Shown one piece after another: positions 11,147 through 23,000 of a stretch of DNA of 64,000 bases. Position numbers and translations under genes: made by a program. The notes below the pieces were generated by a model. It had not been told where the DNA came from. It ran no database searches and saw nothing but the letters and a program-made list of their open reading frames with translations. Where the stretch lies: the NCBI GenBank assembly GCA_023653785.1, contig JAMKCH010007088.1:31347-95346 (forward strand), given 5' to 3'. Each line of letters starts with the position of its first letter. Position 1 is the stretch's first letter. This DNA comes from Ophioderma brevispina (Eukaryota; Echinodermata; Ophiuroidea; Amphilepidida; Ophiodermatidae).

Positions 11147-12212
11147 AAAAGAAGATGTACCTTTGCTTCATTTAAAAAAAAAAAACATTAGCACATAGCT
11201 TTTTTGCCCAATGTTGTGCGACACTTTAGTAGAGTCAGTTTTGGACATACAAAGGATTTTTTTTATAGTAACAACGTGTGGCTTAAAAAAATAATAACAA
11301 AAGTCAATGAAAAAAAGTATTGTTTTTTTTTTTTTTTGTATACAGTTATGTAGGGGAAGGGATGAAGGAGATACGTGAAAAAAATAGACTTTCAGATGGC
11401 AGACATTAAGTTAACAAAAATGTCATACCTTGAAAATTCTAACAGTATTCACAGTATTGGCAACCAAATCTGCATCTCCCTAAGACATGCATCCAGTTAA
11501 CAAAACACAACAGAGAGCTTTATTGGTATGACCCTCATCAGGGGATATTGGCTCAACCTACTGATTATGAAAGTATGCATGATGTACTTCCTTGAAAAAT
11601 CACTTCTAATGGGAGACCTTAATTACCTGAACTGTTATTTGCGAAAGATGTGACAATATGTTACTCGGTTCCTAAACGTCCCATCCTCCCTTATGACATT
11701 ACGATCTCTACAATATAGCAGAAATCGATGTGGTGTATGGAGTGCTTGCTACTTGCTGCCTGTGAAGTCGATGAAATCTTGCACCTCAAAATATGTGAGC
11801 AACTGACGAACCAACGAAAGAGAATCTGGCCATCACCAAGGGCAATTTCTTGAATTATTCGCGTTAACAATCAGTGAGTTTGTCAAAGACGCCATGTCTC
11901 AATGCAATTCAAGATCCTAACGTTGAAACGTTGTAAAAGTGAAATGATGTGCAAGCTCGCCTACTCGTTACTTTCTTGCCAAAGGTTATTCTCGTCATTC
12001 AGCCTTGAGGATCTTATTTGCTTTCTGTGAAATAACTGTTGTGGATGTTGTTAAGGGGCATTTATCTTATGAGGGATGAAGTCACGTCAATGCTATCACA
12101 GGTTTTGAATAATAGAAACTTGTTAAATTGCTACTTATTGTTTGATTTATGTAGATTTAGGGTAACTCTTACCTGGAAAAAAGGAAGGGTACCCATAATG
12201 TTACTTGAATTA
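11147..12212. other. Unannotated
   Basis: I found no gene or repeat beyond homopolymer runs (T14 near 11325). Confidence 0.5.
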
Positions 12213-12373
12213 GAGAATAAAAGATAGGATTTGTTGTTTTGCCTATCTAATATCGTGTCATAATGGATGGGCAGTCCAATATTTTGAGTAGTGGATGCCG
12301 GTGCAGCCGGACTGCCCATCCAATATGACATGATATTATATAGGCAAAACAATAAATCCTATCTTTTATTCTC
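12213..12373. mobile_element. Fold-back MITE, family K, copy 1
   Basis: The two 64-bp arms are nearly perfect reverse complements: GAGAATAAAAGATAGGATTT... on the left and ...AATCCTATCTTTTATTCTC on the right. The inner arms carry GGATGGGCAGTCC and GGACTGCCCATCC. A spacer of about 35 bases lies between them. The core ATAATGGATGGGCA..TCCAATATTTTGAG..GTGG is shared with 17899-18104. A convincing target duplication was not found. Confidence 0.8.
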
Positions 12374-12519
12374 ATCCTTATTTAGCTTTGATTGTCTTAA
12401 TCAAAGAAAATATCATCTATTTCAAAAATATTAGTTTAGAAAGGCAAAAATTTTCCCCCCACTGTCAAAAATGAACTAACCCGTTCTATCCTCGTGCACT
12501 GCATAATCTTGTACATGTG

Positions 12520-12600
12520 TGTGTAAACATTTGCGAGACAACACGTTATCTAATATTGTCTCATATTAGATAGGCAACAACCAATGTTTGTTTACTAAAC
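12520..12600. mobile_element. Shortened relative of fold-back family K
   Basis: ATCTAATATTGTCTCATATTAGAT is an inverted repeat whose right side reads GCCTATCTAATATGAGAC when complemented. That matches the TTTTGCCTATCTAATATCG arm of the element at 12213. Outer GTAAACA and TGTTTAC steps extend the palindrome loosely. It could be an internally deleted sibling. Confidence 0.45.
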
Positions 12601-13090
12601 CCCGCCTACTGAATAAGAATGAATATTCTCTATTTTCAGTTTAAACTGTTATCATTGTAAGTCTTTCCTTTAGACCATTTTGCAGCACATCTTTTCTTGT
12701 CATATGCCAAGACATAGCCTTCCCCTGGTGTCCCATGCATCGCTGGCCTGCTGTTCTTACCATTCCTTTCATGTAGGACATTCTCTGATTTATCCAAGTG
12801 CACAACACTGTTTTGCAGGCAGCAGTGTTGACAGGCACAGAAATGTCAGCAATCTCAGTGCTTCTTGGCATGCCGATCTTCTCTGAGCCCGACGTACGCA
12901 AATTATGCAATTTTAATTTGCGAAACAAGACAACGTTCTTGGCAAAGAAAGCAAAAGGGGGGAAGTTGCGGAAGTAGAAAGGCGACTAATGGGGATAAGT
13001 TTTTTCTTCCATTCTTTTGTGATAGATATGTTTCCAAAATCATCCAAAGGTGGATTGTATGAAAAAGGTAGCTGCAGGGTTTAGTAAGGT
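12601..13090. other. Unannotated
   Basis: No supported feature. Overlapping open frames on both strands at 12641-13062 show no domain. Confidence 0.45.
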
Positions 13091-13431
13091 CAAAAAAATG
13101 TTTGCCGTAACCCGGCTGACCCTTAAAAAAAAGCAAGCTCAAAATTTTTATGCAAATTAGCACCAAAAAAAAAAATTACCAACCCATGATTTCATTTACA
13201 AATTTAAAAAAAATGTTTTTACCAACAGAAAGATGAAAAACATCAAAGTACGACAAAACGACTATAACAAGTAAAATAAACAATTTTTGATATGCCACTG
13301 AAACAACTTTAAATGGCAGCATGTTGTATTGATTTTAGAGTAACATTGTGAAGTTAATCGAAAAATTTAAAAAAAAGTCTGACTGACCCTGATATTTTTC
13401 CTCCGTTACGGCAAACAAATATTTTTTTTTT
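13091..13431 (+). mobile_element. MITE family A, copy 2
   Basis: This pairs with 1915-2254. Its ends are TTTGCCGTAACCCGG on the left and CCGTTACGGCAAACAAATA on the right, which are inverted copies of each other over about 15-20 bp. There is no coding sequence. It lies only 45 bp before the 95-bp satellite array. Confidence 0.7.
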
Positions 13432-13476
13432 AGGTCTAATCCGTATCCAGACCTGGAAATTACTATATATCCATGG

Positions 13477-15794
13477 ATCAAAATAGAGCTGCTTCTATAT
13501 CTCTGTAAACCATACCACCATTTCTTACAGTATCTTGATATTGTCATTACATGATATTACTGCCAAGTAACCAATCCAAATAGTGTTTATATCCTCTCTG
13601 TAAACCCATACCACCATTCTTACAGTATCTCTGATATGGCTCATTACATTATACCTTGCCAAGTAACCAATCAAACAGTGGTTTATATCTCTCTCTGTAA
13701 ACCTACCACCATTCTTACAGTAACTATCTCTGAATATGCCTCATTCATGATATTACCTGCCCAATAACCAATCAAAGTAATGTGACTTCGATATCTGTGT
13801 AAACCATAGCACCATTCTTACAGGATCTCTGATATGCTCATGAGATGCTATTACCGCAGTATAAACCATCAAAATAGTGCTTCTATATCTCTGTACCTAC
13901 CACCATTCTTACAGTTATCTCTGATATGCTTCCTTCCCATCATATACCTGCAAGTAAACCAATCAAAATAGTGCTTCTTATCTCGTAACCATACCACCAT
14001 TCACAGTATCTTGATAGCTATTACAGTTCTTACCGGCCAAGTAACCAATCCAAATAGTGCTTTCTATATCTCTGTAAACCATACCACCATTCTACAGTAT
14101 CTCTGATTTGCTCATTACAGATATTACCTGCCAAGTACACAATCAAAATAGTGGCTTCTATATCTCTGTAAACCATACCACCATTCTTACAGTATCTCTG
14201 ATATCCTCATTACATCATCTTACCTGCCAGTAACCAATCAAAATAGTGATTCTATTCTTCTGTAAACCAACCACCATTCTTACAGATATCTCTGATTTGC
14301 TCAACACATTCGTTATTAACTGCCAAGTAACCACTCCAAATAGTGCTTCTATATTCTGTAAACATACCACCCTTCTTACAGTATCTCTGATATGCTCATT
14401 ACATGATATTACCTTGCCAAGTAACCAATCAAAATAGGCTTTATATCTCGGTAAAAACCATACCAACCCATTCTTACAGTATTCTTGTATGCTATTACAT
14501 ATATAACCTGCCAAGTACACCATCAAAATAGGCTTCTATATCTCGTAAACCATACCCACATTCTTACAGTACTCTGATATGCTCATTACAAGATATTACC
14601 GCCAATAACCAATCAAAAGAGTGATTCTATATCTCTGTAAAACCATGACACCATTTCTTACAGTATCTCTGAGATGCTCATACATCATATTAACTGCCAA
14701 GTAAAATCAATAGTGTTCTATATCTCTGTAAACCCATACCACATTTTTACAGTATCTCTGATATCCTCATTACATGATATTACATGCAAGTAACCAAGCA
14801 AATATGCTGGTCTATATCTCTTGTAAACCATACCACCATTCTACAGTATCTCTGAATGCTTCATTACATGCATATTACCTGCCAAGTAACCAATAAAATA
14901 GTCGCGTCTACTCTCTGTAAACCATACCCCATTTCGACAGTATCTCTGATTGCTCAATACATGATATGACATTGCCAATAAAACCAAAAATCAAAATAGT
15001 GTGCTTCTATATCTCTGTAACACATACCACCATTTTACAGTATCTCTGATATCCTCATTACATGATATTACCTCCCAAGTAACCCAATCCAAATAGTTGT
15101 TCTATATCTCTGTAAACCATCCCACCATTCTTACAGTATCTCTGATATGCTTATTACATGATATTACATGCCAGTAGTAACCAATCAAAATAGTGCTTCT
15201 ATTTTTAAAAAATTTCTCTGTAAACCATACAACCATTCTTACAGTATCTCTGATATGCTCACTACATGATATTACCTGCCAAGTAACCATCCAAATAGTG
15301 CTTCTATATCTTAGAGTAAACCATTACCAACATTCTTACCAGTATCTATAATGCTCATTCCATGATATTACATGCCAAAGTAACCAATCAAAAAAGTGCT
15401 TCTATTAGCTCTGTAAACCATACCACCATCCTTACAGTATCTATGATATGCACATTACATGATATTACATGCAAAGTAGTAACCAATCATAATAATGCTT
15501 CTATATCTCTGTTGAACAACCATACCCCATTCTTACAGTATCTCTGATATGACTCATTTACATAATATTACCTGCCAAGTACCAATCGACAAATAGGCTT
15601 CTATATCCTCTGTAAAACCATACCAACATTCTTACAGTTATCTCCTGATATTGCCCATTACATCATGATGACCTGAACCAAGAACCAATCAAATAAGTGC
15701 TTCTAATTTCTGTAAACCATTACCACCATTCTTACAGTATCTTGATATGCTCAGTACACAATTTATTGCCAAGTAACCAATCCAAAAAGTGCTT
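13477..15794 (+). repeat. Tandem satellite array, 95-bp unit, about 24 copies
   Basis: The consensus unit runs AAATAGTGCTTCTATATCTC, TGTAAACCATACCACCATTC, TTACAGTATCTCTGATATGC, TCATTACATGATATTACCTG, CCAAGTAACCAATCA and is 95 bp long. Individual units differ mainly by single-base insertions and deletions rather than substitutions. Because 95 is not a multiple of three, no frame runs through the array. Each unit contains a CCAAT motif. A diverged monomer lies 10 kb away at 3650-3806. Confidence 0.95.
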
Positions 15795-16665
15795 AGATGC
15801 CGATAGGATAAACACGGGTAGTAACCCGGGGTTTAAAGTCACACAGAAAATTAACGAATGCCAGAAATGTCATTAAACATCGATGTAAGAATAGACCGTA
15901 TTCAAATGACGTCAGCCACCAGACACGTTGGTGGACAAGATGCATACATTGATTCCAGGACTACAATACTTTAAGCTGTCCAATCAATCCATGTTTAGCG
16001 ATGCACAGGGATCATTGAAGGTGAATGTATTGTTTTACTGGAATGTTTCTATCTTGTCACCACAGTGCTTGCATTGATATGGTCTATAAGGAATTTTTAA
16101 GGGAAATTGAACATCAATTGAATTTTTAAACAAAATGAAAAATTAAAGGCACTTATCAGTAATTTGCGAATCAGAATAATCAAAAAAAAAAAAATCATAA
16201 CAAAATTCAGATTTTGTATTTTGGTACCAGGATTATGGTATCTTAGATGCCCTGCAAGAACAGCCAAAAACGACCAAATAAGGACAGACTGGGCATTTTA
16301 GTCATTGGGGGTTTCGGTCTTTAAGTACATTAAGCCACATAAATTGAATCGAGATACATTTCAATTATATTGCTGTTTTCTCCAAATCTCCCTTTTTCTG
16401 TCTTTTTTTTTTTTTATTTGGGAAAATATGTAATATTAATTCCATACCACTTATCCTCCATTTTTAAGGTATTCCACAAATTTTCAAATATTTGGGTTTG
16501 TAGGATCATGATGTGTCTGTAGCTCAAAACGGACAAATAATTAGTTTTTGAAATGATAAATCATATGGGAAAAAATAATAGGGCAAACAAGTATTTTTTG
16601 AGGTGTAATATTGGAGATAAATTCGTTTTGAAGAATAAACAAAAGGATAACCCAACATGTTAATG
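15795..16665. other. Unannotated
   Basis: No recognised feature, only A and T homopolymers near 16180 and 16405. Confidence 0.5.
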
Positions 16666-17156
16666 CAGGGGTGTCCATGCCTGCAGCCCGTGAGGTACTT
16701 CCCTGAAAAATAATAAAAATACATTAATATTGAAATATACGATTAAAAAAATGTAATTTGGAATTAGTTCAATTTCCTCTATCTGAAACCTAACTTTTAT
16801 AACCATGTTGGAATTAGCCAATTTATCACATCTTGAACCAAAATTTTTTCTAAAAATTGTGGGGAAAAGTAGTCCAAATTTCTTCAAAACTGCAAGCCAA
16901 AACTTTTCCCAATTTGCTAAAAGCGTTGGCATTTCTCCGGAAAAAAAACATGGAAAATTTGTGTTTTAAATTTTGCCAAAATCGGCATATCTGATAGCTA
17001 TGGGTCCCATTTCAGCAAAGTAATTGGTTTATATACTTCTTCCGAATCTGTAGGCACGTATAAACTAAACTTGGCCCCCCCATTACTTGCTGCAGGCCCG
17101 GAAATAGTTGTGGATCAACCAATGCGGGCCCCTGCGCAAAAAGGTTTGGACACCTG
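16666..17156. mobile_element. hAT-like non-autonomous element (about 490 bp)
   Basis: The left end CAGGGGTGTCCATGCCTGCA and the complement of the right end (CAGGTGTCCAAACC, then TTTTTGCGCAGGGG) share the CAGGGGTGTCCA-type terminus of hAT/Charlie elements, and both are followed by GGCCCG-type sequence. That is family knowledge; the ends are seen directly. The flanking 8-mers (TGTTAATG and ATGTACGC) do not match cleanly, so the target duplication is not confirmed. The interior (about 16800-17020) resembles repeat family H at 23690 and 31490. Confidence 0.55.
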
Positions 17157-17898
17157 ATGTACGCATCATTTCACACTTCATATTTAACAAATTAAATTAT
17201 TTAAAAGAAAAACAAAACTTCTGAAATGTCTTTAGTTTTGTGGGGGAGGAGGTCCATTCTCCATTTGTACTCATCTAGTTCTCAAGAGGCACCAGTATTA
17301 TTACATTGTGTGATAGTAACAGATTCATCAGCGGACTGGGCCCTAAATGCAAGTCCTGGCATATTTACTTTCTTCCAAATATTGGAGCTCATTGGTACTA
17401 ACCAAACTCGATAAAGTGCTATCAAAACATGATTTATGACCCTCAATTGATTGATGAATTTATGTATGGGCACCATCTAGCAACTGTTATTACTTTGGAA
17501 TGTACACAAATGTGAATGATCTTCATTTTATATTATAATTCGTTATTCAGGGGCGTGTTTCTCATTTACAGAAAATTTGATTGGTTTAGGTCAAAGCTCC
17601 GCCCATCCATTACTGGGTATAGATGGATAGTGCGGGCAGCCATACGAGGTTGTAGTCGAATTATGACACGCACAAACGGCGCGTTTACACTGCGTCGTGC
17701 ATGTCGCGGTGGTACACAAATGCAATTTCGCAGCGTGCCGATCACCCGCGCGTGCCTTGATTCCTGGATTGAAAACATTGATTTTCAAGAGGGGTTGCAT
17801 GCCATTATTTAAATGAGAAAAAGGAATGATGTAAGAATATTTTTGACAAATAAATTATGTCGATAAAAAGTAAAAAATTACAACATACTAAATAGGAA
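17157..17898. other. Unannotated, with a local CpG-rich patch
   Basis: About 17585-17775 is richer in GC and CpG than its surroundings (for example CGGCGCGTTTACACTGCG). Open frames run on both strands there with no recognised domain. This may be a CpG patch or part of an old transposon. Confidence 0.4.
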
Positions 17899-18104
17899 GA
17901 GAATAAAAGATGAATTTTTTGTTCATTTGGCCCCATTCTTTAGATGGTGTCCAAATAATGGAGTGCGGAATCCAATATTGTCATCGTGTGGATAACGGCT
18001 GCGCAGGCACCACCACTCAAATATGGTATGCCCATCCATTATGATGACACCATCTAAGATGGACAAAAGAAAAATTTTTTACTTTTTTTATTTTTATTAT
18101 TCTA
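17899..18104. mobile_element. Fold-back MITE, family K, copy 2
   Basis: The arms TTTAGATGGTGTCC..ATAATGGA and TCCATTATGATGACACCATC are inverted, with outer AGAATAAAAGATGAATTTTT and its weak complement. The core (CCAATATT, GGTGCC, GCGCAG, GCCCATCCATTATG) matches the element at 12213-12373. The arms have diverged more than in copy 1. Confidence 0.65.
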
Positions 18105-18499
18105 ACTATACTCTGTAAACCAGAAGTAAAAGTAATTAATCATGTGCTGCGTAGCATTATCGCACCTTTTACTAACCAAACGGCACTTAGCGCAGGTCTA
18201 AATCCATGAAAATCGGCGCGCGATTTGAGACACAGGCATGTGTACGAACAAAACCAAATCTTTACACAGAGACACAAAATACTGGTGTATAAAGTCGACA
18301 TTACCGGGCATTCCTTGTAAGACTTGGTGTGGGAGTTTATGATTACTTGTGTTATTTAGGTTTTGGGAGTTAAAGGGTTATTGCAATGTTGCCTAGACTT
18401 TGTTAATACTATTAGAAACAATATATTCAAGATGCCCACTTTTCAATTATGACCTATTAAATTAATTTTCCTTGGTATCATATAAAAACTGATGCAAAA
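18105..18499. other. Unannotated
   Basis: No feature recognised. Confidence 0.5.
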
Positions 18500-18906
18500 G
18501 CCACGTAACTATTGAAACACACATTTTCCAATTTTTAAAATTTTTGATTTTTTAGATTTTTTAGATTAAAAAATTTTCTCTTGATTTATTGTAGAAACCT
18601 ATCGAGAACGTTCATAGGTTTATTGGACAAACAAGTAAAAAGCAAAACCCAACAAAAACCTATTGTTTTTAACTTGCGCTATCATAATCATCCAATACAC
18701 AATAAAGTTTAAATTTTTTGTCATGCACAACAGAAAATTCTGTATCATCACCTTTATGATCTTATTGCATAACGACGGTGTATTCAGCTGGTTCACTTCA
18801 TGTGTGATCTTATATACATTGGTAAGCATTCCAAATATGCAAAAAACCCAGGTTAACAAAAAATGGGGGGTGCTTCTTTCTGGAAATGTTCTCATGTCTC
18901 TTTAAA
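18500..18906 (+). repeat. Dispersed repeat family F, copy 1
   Basis: From about 18590 to 18906 the sequence matches 52600-52863: GGTTTATTGGACAA, TATCATAATCATC, GTATTCAGCTGGTTCACTTC, ACATTGGTAAGCATTCCAAA, CCCAGGTT and CTCATGTCTCTTTAAA. Its right end, CATGTCTCTTTAA, resembles the TTAA-type MITE ends seen elsewhere in the window. The left end is fuzzy. Confidence 0.65.
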
Positions 18907-19364
18907 GCCAGAAAATGAAGAGCGGGTAATGATGGGTTTTTAGTCTATGAATGATGCATTTCGAAGTTGCCATAAGGCTCAAATGACAATTGCTAATCCT
19001 TGCTATGTTTTTCCAGTGATTTGACTCCATCAAGAGCATCCAGCGAGCGCCATGGTGCTATCTCATTTCACACTTCTTATTTGAGTGATTTTAAGATTGG
19101 CAGCCTTTTCCCCTTATTTTCTTAGTGCCTATTTCGCAGCCTTTACATGTTACTCAGACATATCAAAAAAAGATGGATGGGTAAAACTGTTAATTACTCA
19201 AATTCTTACTCACGTAAAATGATAGTAGAATTTGATACTTAAAAAACTGTAGAAAGATTTGTAGATTGTATTATTGTGACATGATTGTATTGTCACTTTT
19301 GTTACTACAGCAGTACGTGTGAGAGAGGGTGGGGGCAGGCCAGACAGTGATTAGGCAAGCCAGT
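18907..19364. other. Unannotated
   Basis: No feature recognised. Confidence 0.5.
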
Positions 19365-19480
19365 GCATAGCCAATAGGGGGAAGGGGGCGAGTGGTCCCC
19401 ATTAAGAAAGTTGAGGTAAAATCAGGAAATTTTGATTGAAAAAATCATTTGCAAAATCAGGCCATTGGTTTTTACCCTAT
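19365..19480 (+). repeat. Dispersed segment related to 20050-20130
   Basis: AAGAAAGTTGAGG, GAAATTTTGAT and AATCATTTGCAAAATCAG recur in order at about 20080-20130 (AAGAAAGTTGAGG, GAAATTTTGATGG, AAATCATGAAAAATCAG). Both lie next to G-rich sequence. The family is not identified. Confidence 0.4.
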
Positions 19481-19693
19481 GTATACCTCACATGCCTCGG
19501 GACGATGACCCTCTGTCAGGAGAACTTCTCCGGACTGGACTTTTGCCACTGAGGCAAGCACAAAAACATTAATAACTCTAGCACTTAATGCGCAGCAGCA
19601 GCAGATTCATTTGGAATTTGATAGGATTGCTTAGAGTGAATGAATTCCTTCCCTGTGTATAGTTTTGTGTTACATATGGACATTAACTTAGCG

Positions 19694-19718
19694 GTTGCCC
19701 GCGCTTCGAGCGGGCAAC
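19694..19718. repeat. GC-rich hairpin with a TTCG-containing loop
   Basis: GTTGCCCGC, then GCTTCGA, then GCGGGCAAC: a perfect 9-bp stem with a 7-base loop, unusually GC-rich for this window. No U-run or gene follows, so a terminator role is not implied. Confidence 0.5.
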
Positions 19719-20299
19719 ACGCTACTGCTTTGCAATGGGAGCGGTCACGAAACGGATTGATCATCTTCACATGACGCAAACAGTTAAAGAGACATTACCT
19801 GTATTTTCTCCAAACCCTCGAGTATTTGCCTTTATTGCCTTAAATGTGGTTATTCAAGAGCTGTTCAAGATTAGGCCCTATCTCAATATGAGCTTGAAGC
19901 TAGGTGAACATTTAATACGCCAAATAAACGTGCAAACCAAGGAATTCGCACGCACTCCCAAAGACGACCCCCAGTTGGGTAGCTAGGTGGTCGGCGGGGA
20001 GGAGGAAAGGGGCTTCTCATTGACCGTAGCACTAATACTATGGAATGAGGGAATTCCCTTTTGGGAAGCAGACGAAGAAAGTTGAGGAAGCGGGAGAAAT
20101 TTTGATGGTTAAATCATGAAAAATCAGACGCTGTCTGTCGTCGGGATATGAATTGCCCCTGTACCGACTGGGATTCCCTTGAACGCGCTTTTGCCCACAG
20201 AATGTTCTTTTGGCCACGTATGGGTGCTATCTCTAAGGGGGACTGAAAGGACCAGCTCCCAATAGATATCTATGGAATCTTCGCTACTCCTTAAACATG
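19719..20299. other. Unannotated
   Basis: Nothing recognised beyond the segment at about 20050-20130 that resembles 19365-19480. Confidence 0.4.
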
Positions 20300-20445
20300 T
20301 CCAAGGGGGGAAAGAGGGGGGGGGGGGGGGCCGGGCGGCGGCGGGAGGCTGGTTGGGGTGGTCGGGCGGGGGCGGGGGTGAGGGGGGGAGGGGGACGGGG
20401 GGGGGGGGGGGGGGGGGGGGGTGGGGGGGGGAGTAGTTGAGGGGT
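20300..20445 (+). repeat. Poly-G / G-rich low-complexity block
   Basis: Runs of G15 at about 20316 and over 25 G around 20395-20421, joined by GGGCGGGGGCGGGGG-type sequence. The proline-rich minus-strand frames across it come from the homopolymer. Confidence 0.9.
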
Positions 20446-20914
20446 AGTTTGATGGTGTATGTAGGCTCATTGTCACTCACATTGTATTATTGAAACCATA
20501 GCTAATCCAAAAGACTCCCATTTTTTCGACAAGTTGAAATCTTTGCACCAAGGCCCTACTTTAGGAAAATGTCGCAAGCAAAAAAAAAAATCACCCTTAT
20601 TTTTTGGCAATTTCGCTTTTGTCTTACCCAAGAAACCCGTTTTGGCACATTCTCTATCACCGAATGCCTAGCTTTGAAGCACCGCTTAAAGGGACTTAAA
20701 CCATATTTTCATACGGCAGTGTTCCCGATCGATCGGACGGTAAAAATTCAATTTTTAGGGCGCTTTGTGGCAACATTCAAAACGAAAAAATAATACACTT
20801 TGAAAGACTATTTCCGGACTGAAAGTCAACGCAATAACCAAAAATTAGTGGTACATAGCCTAGGCCTACTTGTGCAAATTCTTGCTCCTTCGGGGCACAG
20901 AGCTACAGATGGTT
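20446..20914. other. Unannotated
   Basis: No supported feature. Short frames at 20569-20793 and 20800-21021 have no recognised domain. Confidence 0.4.
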
Positions 20915-21700
20915 GGCCATTCTGTATTGGCCTACCTTTGCTCCGATCTGGTGTTGCCATTATGCATGTTCCGTATCTGTTTCCCTGGCAGTGGCAGCGA
21001 ATACTTACTGTTCAGGGGTAGGGGGGGGGTGACAATTCCTGGGTGAGGGGTTGGGAAGAAGTTGATTTTTTTTGGGAGGAAACTTAAATTTTGCCGATTG
21101 TTAACCAATTTTAGTTCCCAAATTGCTGTTTTGCCAACATTTGGTGATTTTTGGCCACCAATTCATGATTTTTGCCAAAGATCTATCTATGTTTTTTTTT
21201 AATTTTCGGAATAGCGGGTTTTCTGAGTAAAGGGAGAAAAAGCAAAACAATGCGGGAGGAAGGAGGGAGGAAGGGGGAAATGCACCACCCCCCCCCGCCC
21301 CATGCTCACCCTGGTACCACCAGTTAGTAGGCCTACCTCTTGGCTTCGATCCTGGGTGCCATCTGCATGTTCTGTATCTGTTCCATGGCAGTGGACGGCC
21401 AAGCCCAATATTTATTTGTCGGGGGTGGAAATTCGGGGGGGGAACGAGGTGTGGGGGGGGGGGGGGGAAGAAGGGGGAACGGGAAGAGGGAGGAAGAAGT
21501 TAAATTTTGGGGAAACCAAAAGTTGCCCATGAATTTTTAAAACCAATTTGGGTCCCAAATTGCTGTTTTGTTTTTGCCAAAATTTTGTGATTTTGGGCCC
21601 CCAAATCATGATTTTTGCCCAAAGATCCGTTATCCGGGGGAAATGTTCTGAACGGGGTGTGGAAGGGGGATACATGCTCCCCTGGTACCGACACTGTTGG
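20915..21700 (+). repeat. Two diverged tandem units of about 390-410 bp
   Basis: Unit 1 (about 20915-21325) and unit 2 (about 21326-21700) share, in order, GGCCTACCT, TGCATGTTC and GTATCTGTT, then a poly-G patch, AAGTT..AAATTTTG, CCAATTTTAGTTCCCAAATT, GCTGTTTTG, TCATGATTTTTGCC and CCCTGGTACC. G runs have expanded independently in each. No coding sequence is supported. Confidence 0.7.
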
Positions 21701-22714
21701 AGCAGAACAGGCAAACATCCTGGCTAAACTACGTCAATTGACCAAGTTTGTAGGAAATTTATTAAAAAGGGTATTTGGTTTCGGGTGGGCTTGAACACAC
21801 TGAAAACATTAATGTGTTCAGGTATGCAAATAATTTTTTGATCGTTAATTGGTCACAAGATAAGATACTAGGAAGTTTAATACATCACCATACATTACCA
21901 CCCAATGTCACCACAACACATAATGTCAAAAATGATTTTCCGAATTTGTCATTTTGAGGACCATGACCTATGCGATAACCTATATAAATTCATAATTTAT
22001 CATACACTCAAACTTTAATTTGTAATTGCCCACTATAAATTGACAAATTAGCGACAATTAGGTATCATAAATTTGTTCATGCAATTTTAAAAAGTTGAAA
22101 ACACTTTTATAAAAACCAGGGAATATCTGTGATGATAGAAATCATTTTGAAAGCTAATTATTAGCCTATAATATAGGCTATTGTCATACAGGTAGCAAAT
22201 TAGAGTAGGAAACCCAATGTTTTCTCTAAAACTAGTCTCTCATGTCTGTCCAATTCTTTTGAAAATCGCAGGTATGCAAGTAGTAATGACATTATTTTGA
22301 AGTGATGTTTGGATTGAAAAATTCTGATGGCAGGATGTTGCGTTGTGGGGCATTTCATTTTGTTAGTCCTTTTGTGTTTTTGGCACCCTGAATTGTGTTG
22401 GTAGGCAAACATTATGCTGAATTGTCTGCTGTCCTACAATGTATGTAGATGCGCTGTGGAAAGCTGGAAAAGCCATGCATTACTCAATTGATGTGGCCGA
22501 GGAGAGGCATTGCAATTTGAACTAGTCTGATAACCCACTTGCAGTAAATTTCATGCTTAATCTAGGTAGATGAGTATGTTATTGCCCGGAAAGGGTAGTT
22601 TGTTTTGTGTTCCACCAATATCTTCCCCAGTGTCTAAAATTCCAGTGCTTGGCTACATGTGGTACTTTACAACTCATTCCCCTTTTGCTCTGAAGATAGT
22701 GCTTAGTAATGCCA
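21701..22714. other. Unannotated
   Basis: AT-rich sequence with no recognised gene or repeat. Confidence 0.5.
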
Positions 22715-23000
22715 GTCTCATTCAAGAATCCAATGTTCACACAGGTTCAAAAGTGCAAGTAGTAATATGCTTGAACCTTAACCTTGCACTGTGTAACTGG
22801 GAAACAGCCCCAATTATCTCTTTCACACCAATCAATCATAAGTGGACTCTAGACACACAGCTACCGAAGACGAGCATATTAGCCCCATCCCACAATGCAT
22901 CAGTGGTTTTGCGAAAAAAAAATTTACCTCAAAATCCCCTGCGTATGATCCCAGCATGTGATCCACAAAAAATCCCTTTTAATAACATTAAAAACTCGAC
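22715..23000 (+). repeat. Dispersed repeat family G, diverged copy
   Basis: ACCTTGCACTGTG, GAAACAGCCC, CTCTTTCACACCAATC, TAAGTGG, CATCCCACAATGCA, TTTACCTCAAAAT and CCCAGCATG match, in order, segments inside the tandem copies at 28140-28330 and 29690-29880. A 159-codon open frame (22570-23049) crosses it. The homologous copies do not keep that frame and its composition is unremarkable, so I do not call it a gene. Confidence 0.6.

Noticed and set aside
13477..15794. Regularly spaced repeats considered as a CRISPR-like array
   Set aside because: The units are contiguous at 95 bp with no unique spacers, and the genome is clearly animal.
17516..17812. A 98-codon frame in a CpG-rich patch
   Set aside because: Equally long frames exist on the opposite strand and no domain is seen; the patch may be transposon-derived.
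20124..20480. Proline-rich frames (polyproline protein)
   Set aside because: They are translations of poly-G tracts and remain open in neighbouring frames for the same reason.
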